A DNA stretch of 64,000 nt. Source: Microlunatus kandeliicorticis (GTDB lineage Bacteria; Actinomycetota; Actinomycetes; Propionibacteriales; Propionibacteriaceae). Below the pieces are notes generated by a model, which saw nothing but the letters and a program-made list of their open reading frames with translations, was not told where the DNA came from and searched no databases. Below are positions 1-7,498 of the stretch, in pieces (the stretch's first letter is position 1; each line of letters begins with the position of its first letter). The stretch covers positions 372,001-436,000 of the forward strand of contig NZ_JACGWT010000004.1 in the NCBI RefSeq assembly GCF_014137855.1, in the 5' to 3' direction. The position numbers and the translations under genes were made by a program.

Positions 1-47
1 CGGCCTGGGCGACCTGTCGGGCCGCGACGCTGCGACTGCTCGGCTGA
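1..47 (+). CDS. Possible 3' end of an upstream gene
   Basis: The first bases can be read on the plus strand in the frame starting at base 3, ending in TGA at 45-47, with a C-terminus reading AWATCRAATLRLLG. The codons are GC-rich at the third position, as in real genes here, but another frame is also open, so this is only a tentative gene end. It would be convergent with the secreted protein that follows. No function can be given. Confidence 0.25.
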   Translation, partial: AWATCRAATLRLLG

Positions 48-74
48 CCGCTCGGGCCGGCGGGTGCTCGGCGG

Positions 75-704
75 TCAGGCGTCGGCGCAGAACCGGGTCG
101 CCCCGGCGCCGCTGACCGCCGTCGAGGACACCCAGCGACCGCGGTCGGTGTAGTGCCAGCGATGGGTGGTCGGGCCGACGAAACAGACCAGGCCGACCCG
201 CTGGCCCCGGGTGTACCGACCGGCGGCGGCGTCGGCGCTGCTCGGGCCCCGTCGGACGGTCACCGTCGCGCGGGCGTGACCCGAGACGGTGCCGGACGGC
301 CGGCAGAAGTCGGGCGCGGGGCCGTCGTTGGCGACGTACTTCGCGGCCACCCAGATCCGGCCGCCGCCGGTGATCGGGATGCCGTACCAGAGGTCGTTGC
401 CGCCGACGCTCGGGCCGTGGACCTTGCAGTCGAGATCGATCCTGGCGCCCCGCCGAAAGCTCGGCCCGGCCTCGGAGTGGGTGGTGGGGAACGAACGGCC
501 GGTCAGGCTGGTGCGGGCGGTGACGATGCCGTGCCGGAGCGCGGGCGCGGACCGGGCGGCCTGCGCGCCCGAGGAGCTCGGGGCGGCGACGGCCTGGTTG
601 CCGCCGCCGAGGAAGCCGCCGCCGCCGACGGCGCTGGTGGCCACCGCCGCGACGGTGCCGGCGGTGCGGATCGAGAGGCCGGCGAAGCGGGTGCTGTGGG
701 TCAT
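75..704 (-). CDS. Secreted protein with two SH3-like repeats
   Basis: A 209-residue exported protein of unknown specific function. The start is ATG at 704 because AGGAG lies 8 bases upstream; a longer open frame to 893 has no such support. Residues 1 to about 42 form a signal peptide: a basic start, an Ala/Gly/Val-rich core and an AVAAP cleavage region. The mature part has two units of similar design, each with a 'G..V/I.L.C' strand, a central aromatic stretch (LWYGI; HRWHY), an 'RGRW/GRIWV' strand and a closing FC (DFC; RFC). The four cysteines suggest one disulfide per unit. This matches SH3b-like domains of cell-wall-associated proteins, which bind peptidoglycan or serve as spacers. No catalytic domain is present. 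The family call is by pattern only. Confidence 0.7.
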   Translation of the reverse strand: MTHSTRFAGLSIRTAGTVAAVATSAVGGGGFLGGGNQAVAAPSSSGAQAARSAPALRHGIVTARTSLTGRSFPTTHSEAGPSFRRGARIDLDCKVHGPSVGGNDLWYGIPITGGGRIWVAAKYVANDGPAPDFCRPSGTVSGHARATVTVRRGPSSADAAAGRYTRGQRVGLVCFVGPTTHRWHYTDRGRWVSSTAVSGAGATRFCADA

Positions 705-811
705 GGTCGTGCTCCTGGTCGGTTGGGATGTGCCTTCATCCCTCTCGATGCACGCCCGAGGAGAAAAGTTGCCGCCGGGCGTCGGAAACCTCCGAGGACG
801 ACCGGGCGGGC

Positions 812-1978
812 TCAGTGCCGGGCCTCGACCGCCCACACCTCGCTCACGCCGGGGTGCTCGGTGCCCTCGTCGACGACGTGCACCCGGCTCCACATGTTCT
901 CGGTGCCGCAGGCGTGGTTGGGCACGATCCGGACGAGGTCACCGACGTGCAGCGCGGCCACCCCGCGACCGGTGAGGAAGCCGTGCTCCTCGTTGCCCTG
1001 TTCGAACACCACGTCGGGCAGCGGCTGGAGGTGCAGGTCGCAGACCAGCCCGAGACCGCCGAGCGCCCCGAACGCGTCCATGCTCATCGCCTTGGTCCCG
1101 GCGTCGAGGATCGCCCGGCCGTCCCGACTGCGGTTGACCACCCGACCGAGGACGGTCAGCGCCGCGTCCTCGAGTCGCCCGCTGCCCAGCCGGATCTGGG
1201 TCAGGTCGGAGTAGACGTAGGTGCCCGGCCGGGCCTCGGTGACCCCCGGGCTGAACGGCACCGAGGCGGCGCCCGGCGTCGAGCCGACCGACACGATCTC
1301 GACCGGGTGCCCGGCGGCCCGGAGCCGCTCGGCCAGCGCGACCATCCCGGCGCCGACCCCGCGACCGACCCGGCCGCGTTCCTCGACGCCGGCGTAGCCG
1401 GTCAGCTGGCCCTCGTGAGTGGTGATCCCCCGGCAGCGCAGCGAGGGCCGGTCGGCCAGGGCGTCGAGCAGCGCGAGCGCGTCGTCCGGATCGATCCCGG
1501 TCCGGCCCTGACCGGTGTCGATCTCCAGCAGGTACGGGGCGACCACCCCGGCCGCAGCGGCCGCCTCGGCCAGCGGGAGCGCCACCTCGAGCGAGTCGAC
1601 CTCCAGCAGCACCCGGCCGGTGGCGGCGGCCTCGACGGCGAAGGCGACCTTGGCCGGGCCGACCGGGAGGTGCGCCCAGAACAGGTCCTCGACGCCGTGG
1701 CCGAGCAGCCAGGAGACCTCGGCCGGGGTGGAGCAGGTGAAGCCGACGGCGCCGGCCTCGAGCTGGCGCCGCGCCACCTCCCAGCACTTGCTGGTCTTGA
1801 CGTGCGGACGCAGCGCCACCCCGGCCCCGGCGATCGCGGCGGCGGTGGTAGCGATGTTGCGCTCCAGCCGAACCCGGTCGACCAGCAGCGCCGGCGTGGC
1901 GAGCTGGTCGAGCCGGGGCGCCGGGTCGGGTCCGGCGACGAAGCCGACGGGCAGGGTGGGCGGGGTCGGGCCGGTCAC
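812..1978 (-). CDS. PLP-dependent alanine racemase-fold enzyme (D-threonine aldolase / D-serine dehydratase-like)
   Basis: Predicted 388-residue PLP enzyme of the DSD1/D-threonine aldolase family, which acts on D-3-hydroxy amino acids. It opens with the usual 'TPALLVDRVRLERNI', followed by 'RPHVKTSK', in which K61 is the expected PLP lysine at the end of the first barrel strand. The C-terminal beta domain has 'PNHACGTENMW', where His and Cys are the metal ligands typical of the family. The start is GTG at 1978, preceded by GGAAGGA 9 bases upstream; the frame stays open much further upstream, through the DUF1697 gene, but that is read-through in GC-rich DNA. It lies 44 bp after the DUF1697 gene on the same strand, so they are probably co-transcribed. 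Substrate cannot be decided from sequence. Confidence 0.8.
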   Translation of the reverse strand: MTGPTPPTLPVGFVAGPDPAPRLDQLATPALLVDRVRLERNIATTAAAIAGAGVALRPHVKTSKCWEVARRQLEAGAVGFTCSTPAEVSWLLGHGVEDLFWAHLPVGPAKVAFAVEAAATGRVLLEVDSLEVALPLAEAAAAAGVVAPYLLEIDTGQGRTGIDPDDALALLDALADRPSLRCRGITTHEGQLTGYAGVEERGRVGRGVGAGMVALAERLRAAGHPVEIVSVGSTPGAASVPFSPGVTEARPGTYVYSDLTQIRLGSGRLEDAALTVLGRVVNRSRDGRAILDAGTKAMSMDAFGALGGLGLVCDLHLQPLPDVVFEQGNEEHGFLTGRGVAALHVGDLVRIVPNHACGTENMWSRVHVVDEGTEHPGVSEVWAVEARH

Positions 1979-2022
1979 GGCGACGATCCTTCCACCCGCC
2001 GCCGACGGCCCCGGGACGGTGG

Positions 2023-2553
2023 TCAGCCCTCGGCGAGCGCCAGCACCTTCTCGACGGTCCGGACGTTCCGGGCGGTCACCGGCGCCCCGACCGCCTTGTC
2101 GAGTGCCGCGGCGAGCTTGCTGCGGCCGAGGCCGCCGGCGAAGTCGACGAAGACCTCGCCGGCCCGGAGCTCGAAGCGCTCCTCCGGGGTGGCCAGCGCG
2201 GCGATCCGCTCCGCCGCACCGGCCGGGACCCGGCCGGCCACGAACCCGACGGTCACCTGCTTCGGGTCGCCCTCGGGGAACGGGTTGGCCTCGAGCACAT
2301 GGCGGAGCGCGCGCGGCGTCCGGCTCATCACCGGGATCGGGAAGCCGTAGGTGTCGGCGAACACCTGCTCGAGCTCGCGGGTGACGGCGGCCGCCGCCCG
2401 GGTGGTGCCGACGACCAGGTTGCCGCTGTTGATGTAGGTGGCGACGTCGGTGTAGCCGAGCTCCTCGACCAGCGACCGGAGCGCGGGCATGGCCACCGTG
2501 CGGTTGCCCCCGACGTTGATCCCGCGGAGGAAGACCACCAGCCGCTTCGTCAT
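2023..2553 (-). CDS. DUF1697 family protein
   Basis: A 176-residue protein that begins with the hallmark 'LVVFLRGINVGG' and continues with 'YINSGNLVV', both typical of DUF1697. Members are small cytosolic proteins of unknown biochemical function. The length equals the family norm. The ATG at 2553 has GGAGGG immediately upstream, which fixes the start. It is divergent from the SulP transporter gene, with 220 bp between the starts that must hold both promoters. The PLP enzyme follows 44 bp downstream. Confidence 0.85.
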   Translation of the reverse strand: MTKRLVVFLRGINVGGNRTVAMPALRSLVEELGYTDVATYINSGNLVVGTTRAAAAVTRELEQVFADTYGFPIPVMSRTPRALRHVLEANPFPEGDPKQVTVGFVAGRVPAGAAERIAALATPEERFELRAGEVFVDFAGGLGRSKLAAALDKAVGAPVTARNVRTVEKVLALAEG

Positions 2554-2773
2554 CGCCCTCCACTGGTCGGCCCCGTCGTCGTGCCGGAAATCTATCGCGG
2601 CGGTCGGCCTCGGAGCGGTCCACGACTCGACTCTCCCCTCACGTGAGAGTAGCGTCGTCCCGACGACGAGGCCGTCGTCGCGCCCGACCTGCTGCTCCCG
2701 CCTGCTGCTCCCGCGTTCGCTGCGCGGCGGAGCGCCCACACCTGCTGCTGACCCGCTCCCACGAGGACCTGCT

Positions 2774-4324
2774 GTGCCTGCCGCCGTCACGCCGACCGAC
2801 ACCGACCTGCCCCGACCCACCGTGGCCGGGACCGACCCGCAGCGCTGGACTGTACTCTCCGCGCTCCGCTCGCCCCGCCGGCTGCGGACGGAGGTGCTGG
2901 GCGGGCTGGTGGTCGCCCTCGCGCTGATCCCCGAGGCGATCTCGTTCTCGATCATCGCCGGGGTCGACCCTCGGGTCGGGCTCTTCGCCTCGTTCACCAT
3001 GGCGGTGACCATCGCCGTGGTCGGCGGCCGACCGGCGATGATCTCCGCGGCCACCGGCGCGGTCGCGCTGGTCGTCGCTCCCCTGGTCCGCGCCCACGGC
3101 CTGGACTACCTGGTGGCCACGGTGCTGCTGGCCGGACTGATCCAGGTCGTGTTCGGACTGCTCGGGGTGGCCCGGCTGATGCGGTTCGTCCCGCGCAGCG
3201 TGATGGTCGGGTTCGTCAACGCGCTGGCGATCCTGATCTTCGTCGCGCAGGTCCCGAACCTGATCGGCGTGCCCTGGGCGGTCTATCCGCTGGTCGCGCT
3301 GGCCCTGGCGGTGATCGTGCTGCTCCCCCGGCTGACCCGGGTGGTGCCGGCCCCGCTGGTGGCGATCGTGGTGCTGACCGTGATCACGGTGGCCGCCGGC
3401 GTCGCGGTGCCCACCGTGGGCGACAAGGGGGCCCTGCCCGACGACCTCCCGACGCTCGGGCTGCCGGCCGTCCCCGTCGACCTGGCCACCCTGCGGATCA
3501 TCGGTCCGTACGCGGTGGCGATGGCCGCGGTCGGGCTGCTCGAGTCGCTGATGACCGCGCGGCTGGTGGACGACCTGACCGACACCCCGAGCTCGAAGAA
3601 GCGCGAGGCGATGGGCCAGGGCGTGGCCAACGTGGTGACCGGCCTGTTCGGCGGGATGGGCGGCTGCGCGATGATCGGCCAGACGATGATCAACGTCAAG
3701 GCGTCCGGCTCGCGGACCCGGATCTCGACCTTCCTGGCCGGGGTGTTCCTGCTGGTGCTGGTGGTGGGGCTCGGTGACCTGGTCGCGGTGATCCCGATGG
3801 CGGCCCTGGTCGCGGTGATGATCATGGTGTCGGTCGGCACCTTCGACTGGCACAGCATCGCCCCGCGGACGCTGCGGGCGATGCCGCTCAGCGCCACGGT
3901 GATCATGGTCGCCACCGTGGTGGTGACGGTGGCCACCGGCAACCTGGCCTGGGGTGTACTGGTCGGCGTGCTGGTGGCGATCCTGTTCTTCGTCCGCCGG
4001 GTCTCCGGACTGATCGAGGTGCTGCCGCTCGAGCCGATCGAGACCGCCGACGGCGGCCACCGGGTCTACCAGGTGCGCGGGACGCTGTTCTTCGCCTCCA
4101 GCAACGACCTGACCACCCGGTTCGACTACGCCGGCGACCCGGACCGGGTGACCGTCGACCTCAGCCGCGCCCAGGTGCTCGACTCGTCCTCGGTGGCCGC
4201 GCTCGACACCATCGAGCACAAGTACGCCCAGCGCGGCAAGCGCGCCGAGATCGTCGGCCTGGACGCGCCCAGCCTGGCCTGGCACGGCCGGCTGACCGGG
4301 CGGCTCAAGGCCGGCCAGTCCTGA
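2774..4324 (+). CDS. SulP family inorganic anion transporter with STAS domain
   Basis: A 516-residue integral membrane transporter (SulP/SLC26 family; sulfate, bicarbonate or similar anions). Residues about 35-400 form the transmembrane core, with 'LVVALALIPEAISFSIIAGV' near the start and the conserved 'GGMGGCAMIGQTMINVKASG' in the middle. Residues about 420-505 form the cytosolic STAS domain ('VTVDLSRAQVLDSSSVAALD'). The start is GTG at 2774 with GAGGAC upstream; the open frame extends to 2489 but would overlap the divergent DUF1697 gene. The protein is short of the long STAS extension seen in larger SulP proteins. No carbonic anhydrase or regulator lies nearby, so the substrate is unknown. 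Confidence 0.85.
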   Translation: MPAAVTPTDTDLPRPTVAGTDPQRWTVLSALRSPRRLRTEVLGGLVVALALIPEAISFSIIAGVDPRVGLFASFTMAVTIAVVGGRPAMISAATGAVALVVAPLVRAHGLDYLVATVLLAGLIQVVFGLLGVARLMRFVPRSVMVGFVNALAILIFVAQVPNLIGVPWAVYPLVALALAVIVLLPRLTRVVPAPLVAIVVLTVITVAAGVAVPTVGDKGALPDDLPTLGLPAVPVDLATLRIIGPYAVAMAAVGLLESLMTARLVDDLTDTPSSKKREAMGQGVANVVTGLFGGMGGCAMIGQTMINVKASGSRTRISTFLAGVFLLVLVVGLGDLVAVIPMAALVAVMIMVSVGTFDWHSIAPRTLRAMPLSATVIMVATVVVTVATGNLAWGVLVGVLVAILFFVRRVSGLIEVLPLEPIETADGGHRVYQVRGTLFFASSNDLTTRFDYAGDPDRVTVDLSRAQVLDSSSVAALDTIEHKYAQRGKRAEIVGLDAPSLAWHGRLTGRLKAGQS

Positions 4325-4328
4325 GCTC

Positions 4329-4351
4329 TGCTCCGACGTTCCGGTGGAGCA
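4329..4351. terminator. Small stem-loop between convergent genes
   Basis: TGCTCC (4329-4334) pairs with GGAGCA (4346-4351) across an 11-base loop, directly after the SulP stop codon and before the end of the convergent 113-residue gene. There is no U tract. It may serve as a weak terminator. Confidence 0.3.
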
Positions 4352-4378
4352 TCGCCGCGGGAGTCCAACCGAGTGTTG

Positions 4379-4720
4379 CTACCCCGCGCCCGGTGAAGCC
4401 GGGCCATCCCAGCGCGACGAATAATCCGCCCGCACCAGTGGCCACACCCTGGCTACTCCCTCGTCGACGCTCATGACCTGCTTTGCCAGGTCGTCGAACA
4501 ACACGAAGTCGTGAGGGATAGGGCGCCCGGCGGCGTCTCGGCGGCCCGCCGGGTCAAGAAACCGAAGAGCCGTGACATCGTGCTCACGTTCACAGACCTC
4601 GAGGTCATCTTCGAATCTGTTGAAGGCGGCTTCGTAGCGCATGAGGGGATCCTCGAGGCCAGCGTCACGAAGAAATCGAAAGCCCCACCGCCAGCCACGC
4701 GTCGCCCAGATGAGCTTCAT
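4379..4720 (-). CDS. Hypothetical protein paired with the GTPase
   Basis: A 113-residue protein not assigned to a known family. It begins '[20 protein letters not shown]', is rich in Trp, Arg and acidic residues, has no membrane segment or signal peptide, and has a central 'HDFVLFDDLAKQVMS' block. Its ATG overlaps the stop of the GTPase gene (ATGA at 4717-4720), so the two are translationally coupled and probably act together, for instance as regulator or effector of the GTPase. Codon use is less GC-biased than in the neighbours, which fits recent acquisition of both genes. The stop is TAG at 4379-4381. Confidence 0.7.
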   Translation of the reverse strand: MKLIWATRGWRWGFRFLRDAGLEDPLMRYEAAFNRFEDDLEVCEREHDVTALRFLDPAGRRDAAGRPIPHDFVLFDDLAKQVMSVDEGVARVWPLVRADYSSRWDGPASPGAG

Positions 4721-5898
4721 CGTTCGCTGCGCAGGAGTGTTCGCTCTTCCTCGCCACGCTTCAGGTCTAGGCCGAATCTTGCCAAGGTGGCGCGAAGATG
4801 GTCGTGTCTGGCCATGGCGGCGCTGTTCGCTTCCTTCAGCTTGTTCGCCGCGAACTGAAGGCCGTCGTCGAGCACATTACTGGTCATGAGCCCGAGCAGC
4901 GCTCTGGAGACAGCGCCCAACGGTCCCGGCAGATTGAACCGTTTCGCGACAAAAGCCAATCCACCGGTCAGCAGGCTGACCAGCGGTCTGACTTCACCGA
5001 TCATCTGCTCCGCCACCCTGCCGACGGCAGCCCTCTGGCTGGCCCACCGCAGGTGCCTCTCGACCGGGAGCATCGCCGCAATCGGCAGGATCAGATCGAC
5101 ACCCACACGCTGCGTGAACTCGATTCTTCCTCCATCGAACTTCGCCGACGACAACAGCGCGAAGTCCTCACCGACCGCCAAAGCTTCTTCCGACTCGACC
5201 ATCGTCTCGATCACCTCTCGAAGCGCCTGGATGTCGGCCCCCACTCGCGCAATCATCAGATCGCGAAATCGCCAAACATCGGTCTCAGGCAGAAGGTCGC
5301 TCTTCGAGAGCGCGAAGATCCAGATGCGTGGGAACTGCACGAGCCGTTTGCCGTCCGTCAGCAGCTCGTCCCGCAGCCCCAGAAGCGCGTTTCGCATCGA
5401 CGACAGCAGGCTGCGAAGGTAGCGCTCTTCCTGACCTGCATGGTCGAGCATCCGCTGACCGTCGACGAGGAGAAGCGCCACATCGGCGCTCAACAGGTCA
5501 CGGAAGGTGTCGACTCGGCGGCGCGCCTCCTCTGGCCCCGACACGTCGCCGTTGAACCACTCGCCGGGATAGTCGTGCCACACGAGTTCAAGCGCCTCGA
5601 ACGGACGCACCTTGCCCGAGCTCGGAGCCGGGGCCTGGGTGAACTTCAGGGAGAACGAGTAGCTCGTAGCACGGAAATTATTGGCGACCGGCGTCTGTGC
5701 ATCGTCGCGCATGCGCAGGTACAACTGATGCAACCGTGTGCCCTGGCCAGCGTCATCGGCAAGAAGGTGGAACAAGTTGGCCTGCGCGTACCCGGGCTCT
5801 TGCGCGGCTCCATAGAACGAGGACAAGAGAACGGTCTTTCCGCTCCCACTCTCGCCGAAGACGGCAATGGACTGTTTCTTCTTGTTGACGGGGGGCAT
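4717..5898 (-). CDS. P-loop GTPase-like protein (TRAFAC type)
   Basis: A 393-residue nucleotide-binding protein. The P-loop is GESGSGKT (residues 15-22), followed about 90 residues later by a switch II-like 'WHDYPGEW' (D109-G112 fits DxxG), 'ALLLVDG' (141-147) and 'SKSD' (198-201), which fits the guanine-specificity N/TKxD motif. Spacing agrees with a TRAFAC-class GTPase. Residues about 310-370 are a more hydrophobic helical region and the end is charged and helical ([22 protein letters not shown]); there is no clear membrane anchor. GTPases of this broad type occur in bacterial conflict and signalling operons, but no such partner other than the 113-residue gene is present. Flanking genes (sulP, gltD) are housekeeping, so the pair looks like a two-gene insertion. 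Confidence 0.7.
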   Translation of the reverse strand: MPPVNKKKQSIAVFGESGSGKTVLLSSFYGAAQEPGYAQANLFHLLADDAGQGTRLHQLYLRMRDDAQTPVANNFRATSYSFSLKFTQAPAPSSGKVRPFEALELVWHDYPGEWFNGDVSGPEEARRRVDTFRDLLSADVALLLVDGQRMLDHAGQEERYLRSLLSSMRNALLGLRDELLTDGKRLVQFPRIWIFALSKSDLLPETDVWRFRDLMIARVGADIQALREVIETMVESEEALAVGEDFALLSSAKFDGGRIEFTQRVGVDLILPIAAMLPVERHLRWASQRAAVGRVAEQMIGEVRPLVSLLTGGLAFVAKRFNLPGPLGAVSRALLGLMTSNVLDDGLQFAANKLKEANSAAMARHDHLRATLARFGLDLKRGEEERTLLRSER

Positions 5899-5910
5899 TG
5901 TCGAACCCTA
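5896..5910 (-). promoter_or_regulatory. Candidate leaderless promoter of the GTPase gene
   Basis: On the minus strand TAGGGT (5910-5905) fits the actinobacterial -10 pattern TAnnnT, and the ATG at 5898 follows after only 6 bases. Transcription would start at or next to the ATG, giving a leaderless mRNA. No Shine-Dalgarno sequence is present, which agrees. No convincing -35 was seen. Confidence 0.35.
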
Positions 5911-5965
5911 GTCGTCCTCTGCCATTGGCGCGAGAAGAGGACGATTGCCACCCTTTTTGGAAAGC

Positions 5966-5998
5966 ACGGTGCCCCGAGCCTGTGGCTCGGGGCACCGT
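5966..5998 (-). terminator. Strong hairpin terminator after gltD
   Basis: A perfect 15-bp inverted repeat (5966-5980 with 5984-5998) with a 3-base loop lies 33 bp after the gltD stop. There is no run of U, which is common for terminators in GC-rich actinobacteria. It also separates gltD from the inserted GTPase operon on the same strand. Confidence 0.65.
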
Positions 5999-6031
5999 CC
6001 GTCGTGCCTGGTCCTGCGTGGTCCGGGGCGC

Positions 6032-7498
6032 TCAGACCATCATCTGGCGGGCGGTCGGCGGGATCGGCCGCGGCAGCTTGGTGGTGCCGGACAGGAAGGC
6101 GTCCACCCCGGCCGCGCAGGCCCGGCCCTCGGCGATGGCCCAGACGATCAGCGACTGGCCGCGGCCCGCGTCGCCGCAGACGAACAGCCCGTCGACGTTG
6201 GTGCCGTAGTTGTCGGCCCGGGCGATGTTGCCGCGCTGGTCGAGCTCGACGCCGAGGTCCTCGACCACGGAGGTCGACTCGGGGCCGACGAAGCCCATGG
6301 CCAGCAGCACGAGCTCGGCCGGGATCTCGCGCTCGGTGCCCTCGACCGGGTTGAACCGGCCGTTCTCGAAGGTCACCTCGCTGATCTTGAGCGCCCGCAG
6401 GTTGCCGTCCTCGTCGCCGAGGAACTCCGAGGTCGAGCTGGAGTACACCCGCTCGCCGCCCTCCTCGTGGGCCGAGGAGACCCGGTAGGTCATCGGGTAG
6501 GTCGGCCACGGCTGGTGGGCCGGGCGATCCGACGGCGGGGTCGGCATGATCTCCAGCTGGGTGATCGACTTCGCCTGCTGCCGGATCGCGGTTCCGAGGC
6601 AGTCCGCGCCGGTGTCGCCGCCACCGATGATGATCACGTTCTTGCCCTCGGCGGTGACCTGCTGCTCGGGCGCGTGGCCCCGGGCGGCGCGGTTGGCCTG
6701 GGGCAGGAACTCCATCGCCTGGTAGATCCCCTTCAGCTCACGCCCCGGTGCCGGCAGGTCGCGCGCCACCGTCGAGCCGATGGCCAGCACCACGGCGTCG
6801 TAGCGCTTCTGCAGCTCGTGCCAGCTGACGTCCTTGCCGACCTCGACCCCGCAGCGGAAGATCGTGCCCTCGTCCTTCATCTGCCGGATCCGGCGGTCGA
6901 GGACCCGCTTCTCCATCTTGAACTCGGGGATCCCGTAGCGGAGCAGACCGCCGGGCGCGTCGGCCCGCTCGAACACGGCGACGGTGTGGCCGGTCCGGGT
7001 CAGCTGCTGGGCGCAGGCCAGTCCGGACGGCCCCGAGCCGACCACGGCGATGGTCCGGCCGGTGTGCCACTCGGGCGGCTGCGGGGTGACCCGACGGTCG
7101 TCCCAGCCCTTGTCGATGATCGCGACCTCGACGTTCTTGATGGTCACGGGATCACGGTTGATCCCCACCACGCAGGCGGTCTCGCACGGTGCCGGGCAGA
7201 GCCGCCCGGTGAACTCCGGGAAGTTGTTGGTGGCGTGCAGCCGCTGCAGCGCCTCCTCCCAGTCGTCGCGCCAGACCAGGTCGTTCCACTCCGGGATCAG
7301 GTTCCCCAGCGGGCAACCGGTGTGGCAGAACGGGATGCCGCAGTCCATGCAGCGTCCGGCCTGTTCGTTGATGATCGGCAGCACGGCCCGGCCGGGCGAC
7401 CCCGGGTAGACCTCTTTCCAGTCGTGCACCCGCTCCTGGACCGGACGCCGTTCGGCGACCCGTCGCGGGGTGGTGATGAACCCTCGGGGATCAGCCAT
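6032..7498 (-). CDS. gltD: Glutamate synthase (NADPH) small subunit
   Basis: A 488-residue beta subunit of NADPH glutamate synthase (GOGAT). It oxidises NADPH on FAD and passes electrons through iron-sulfur clusters to the large subunit. The N-terminal half carries the two cysteine clusters '[15 protein letters not shown]' and '[11 protein letters not shown]' that bind 4Fe-4S centres. The middle has an FAD-binding '[14 protein letters not shown]' and the later half an NADPH-binding '[14 protein letters not shown]'; 'MGFVGPE' is near the end. Length is normal for the family. Its ATG lies inside the end of gltB (8-bp overlap), so translation is coupled and the subunits are made in step. Confidence 0.97.
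   Translation of the reverse strand: MADPRGFITTPRRVAERRPVQERVHDWKEVYPGSPGRAVLPIINEQAGRCMDCGIPFCHTGCPLGNLIPEWNDLVWRDDWEEALQRLHATNNFPEFTGRLCPAPCETACVVGINRDPVTIKNVEVAIIDKGWDDRRVTPQPPEWHTGRTIAVVGSGPSGLACAQQLTRTGHTVAVFERADAPGGLLRYGIPEFKMEKRVLDRRIRQMKDEGTIFRCGVEVGKDVSWHELQKRYDAVVLAIGSTVARDLPAPGRELKGIYQAMEFLPQANRAARGHAPEQQVTAEGKNVIIIGGGDTGADCLGTAIRQQAKSITQLEIMPTPPSDRPAHQPWPTYPMTYRVSSAHEEGGERVYSSSTSEFLGDEDGNLRALKISEVTFENGRFNPVEGTEREIPAELVLLAMGFVGPESTSVVEDLGVELDQRGNIARADNYGTNVDGLFVCGDAGRGQSLIVWAIAEGRACAAGVDAFLSGTTKLPRPIPPTARQMMV

Noticed and set aside
812-2623. A single frame across the PLP enzyme and the DUF1697 gene
   Set aside because: The DUF1697 gene uses another frame with a strong ribosome site. 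The PLP enzyme has its own GTG with GGAAGGA, so no fusion exists.
4325-5965. Prophage or transposon remnant
   Set aside because: No integrase, transposase, terminal repeats or target duplication were seen around the GTPase pair. Only composition points to transfer.
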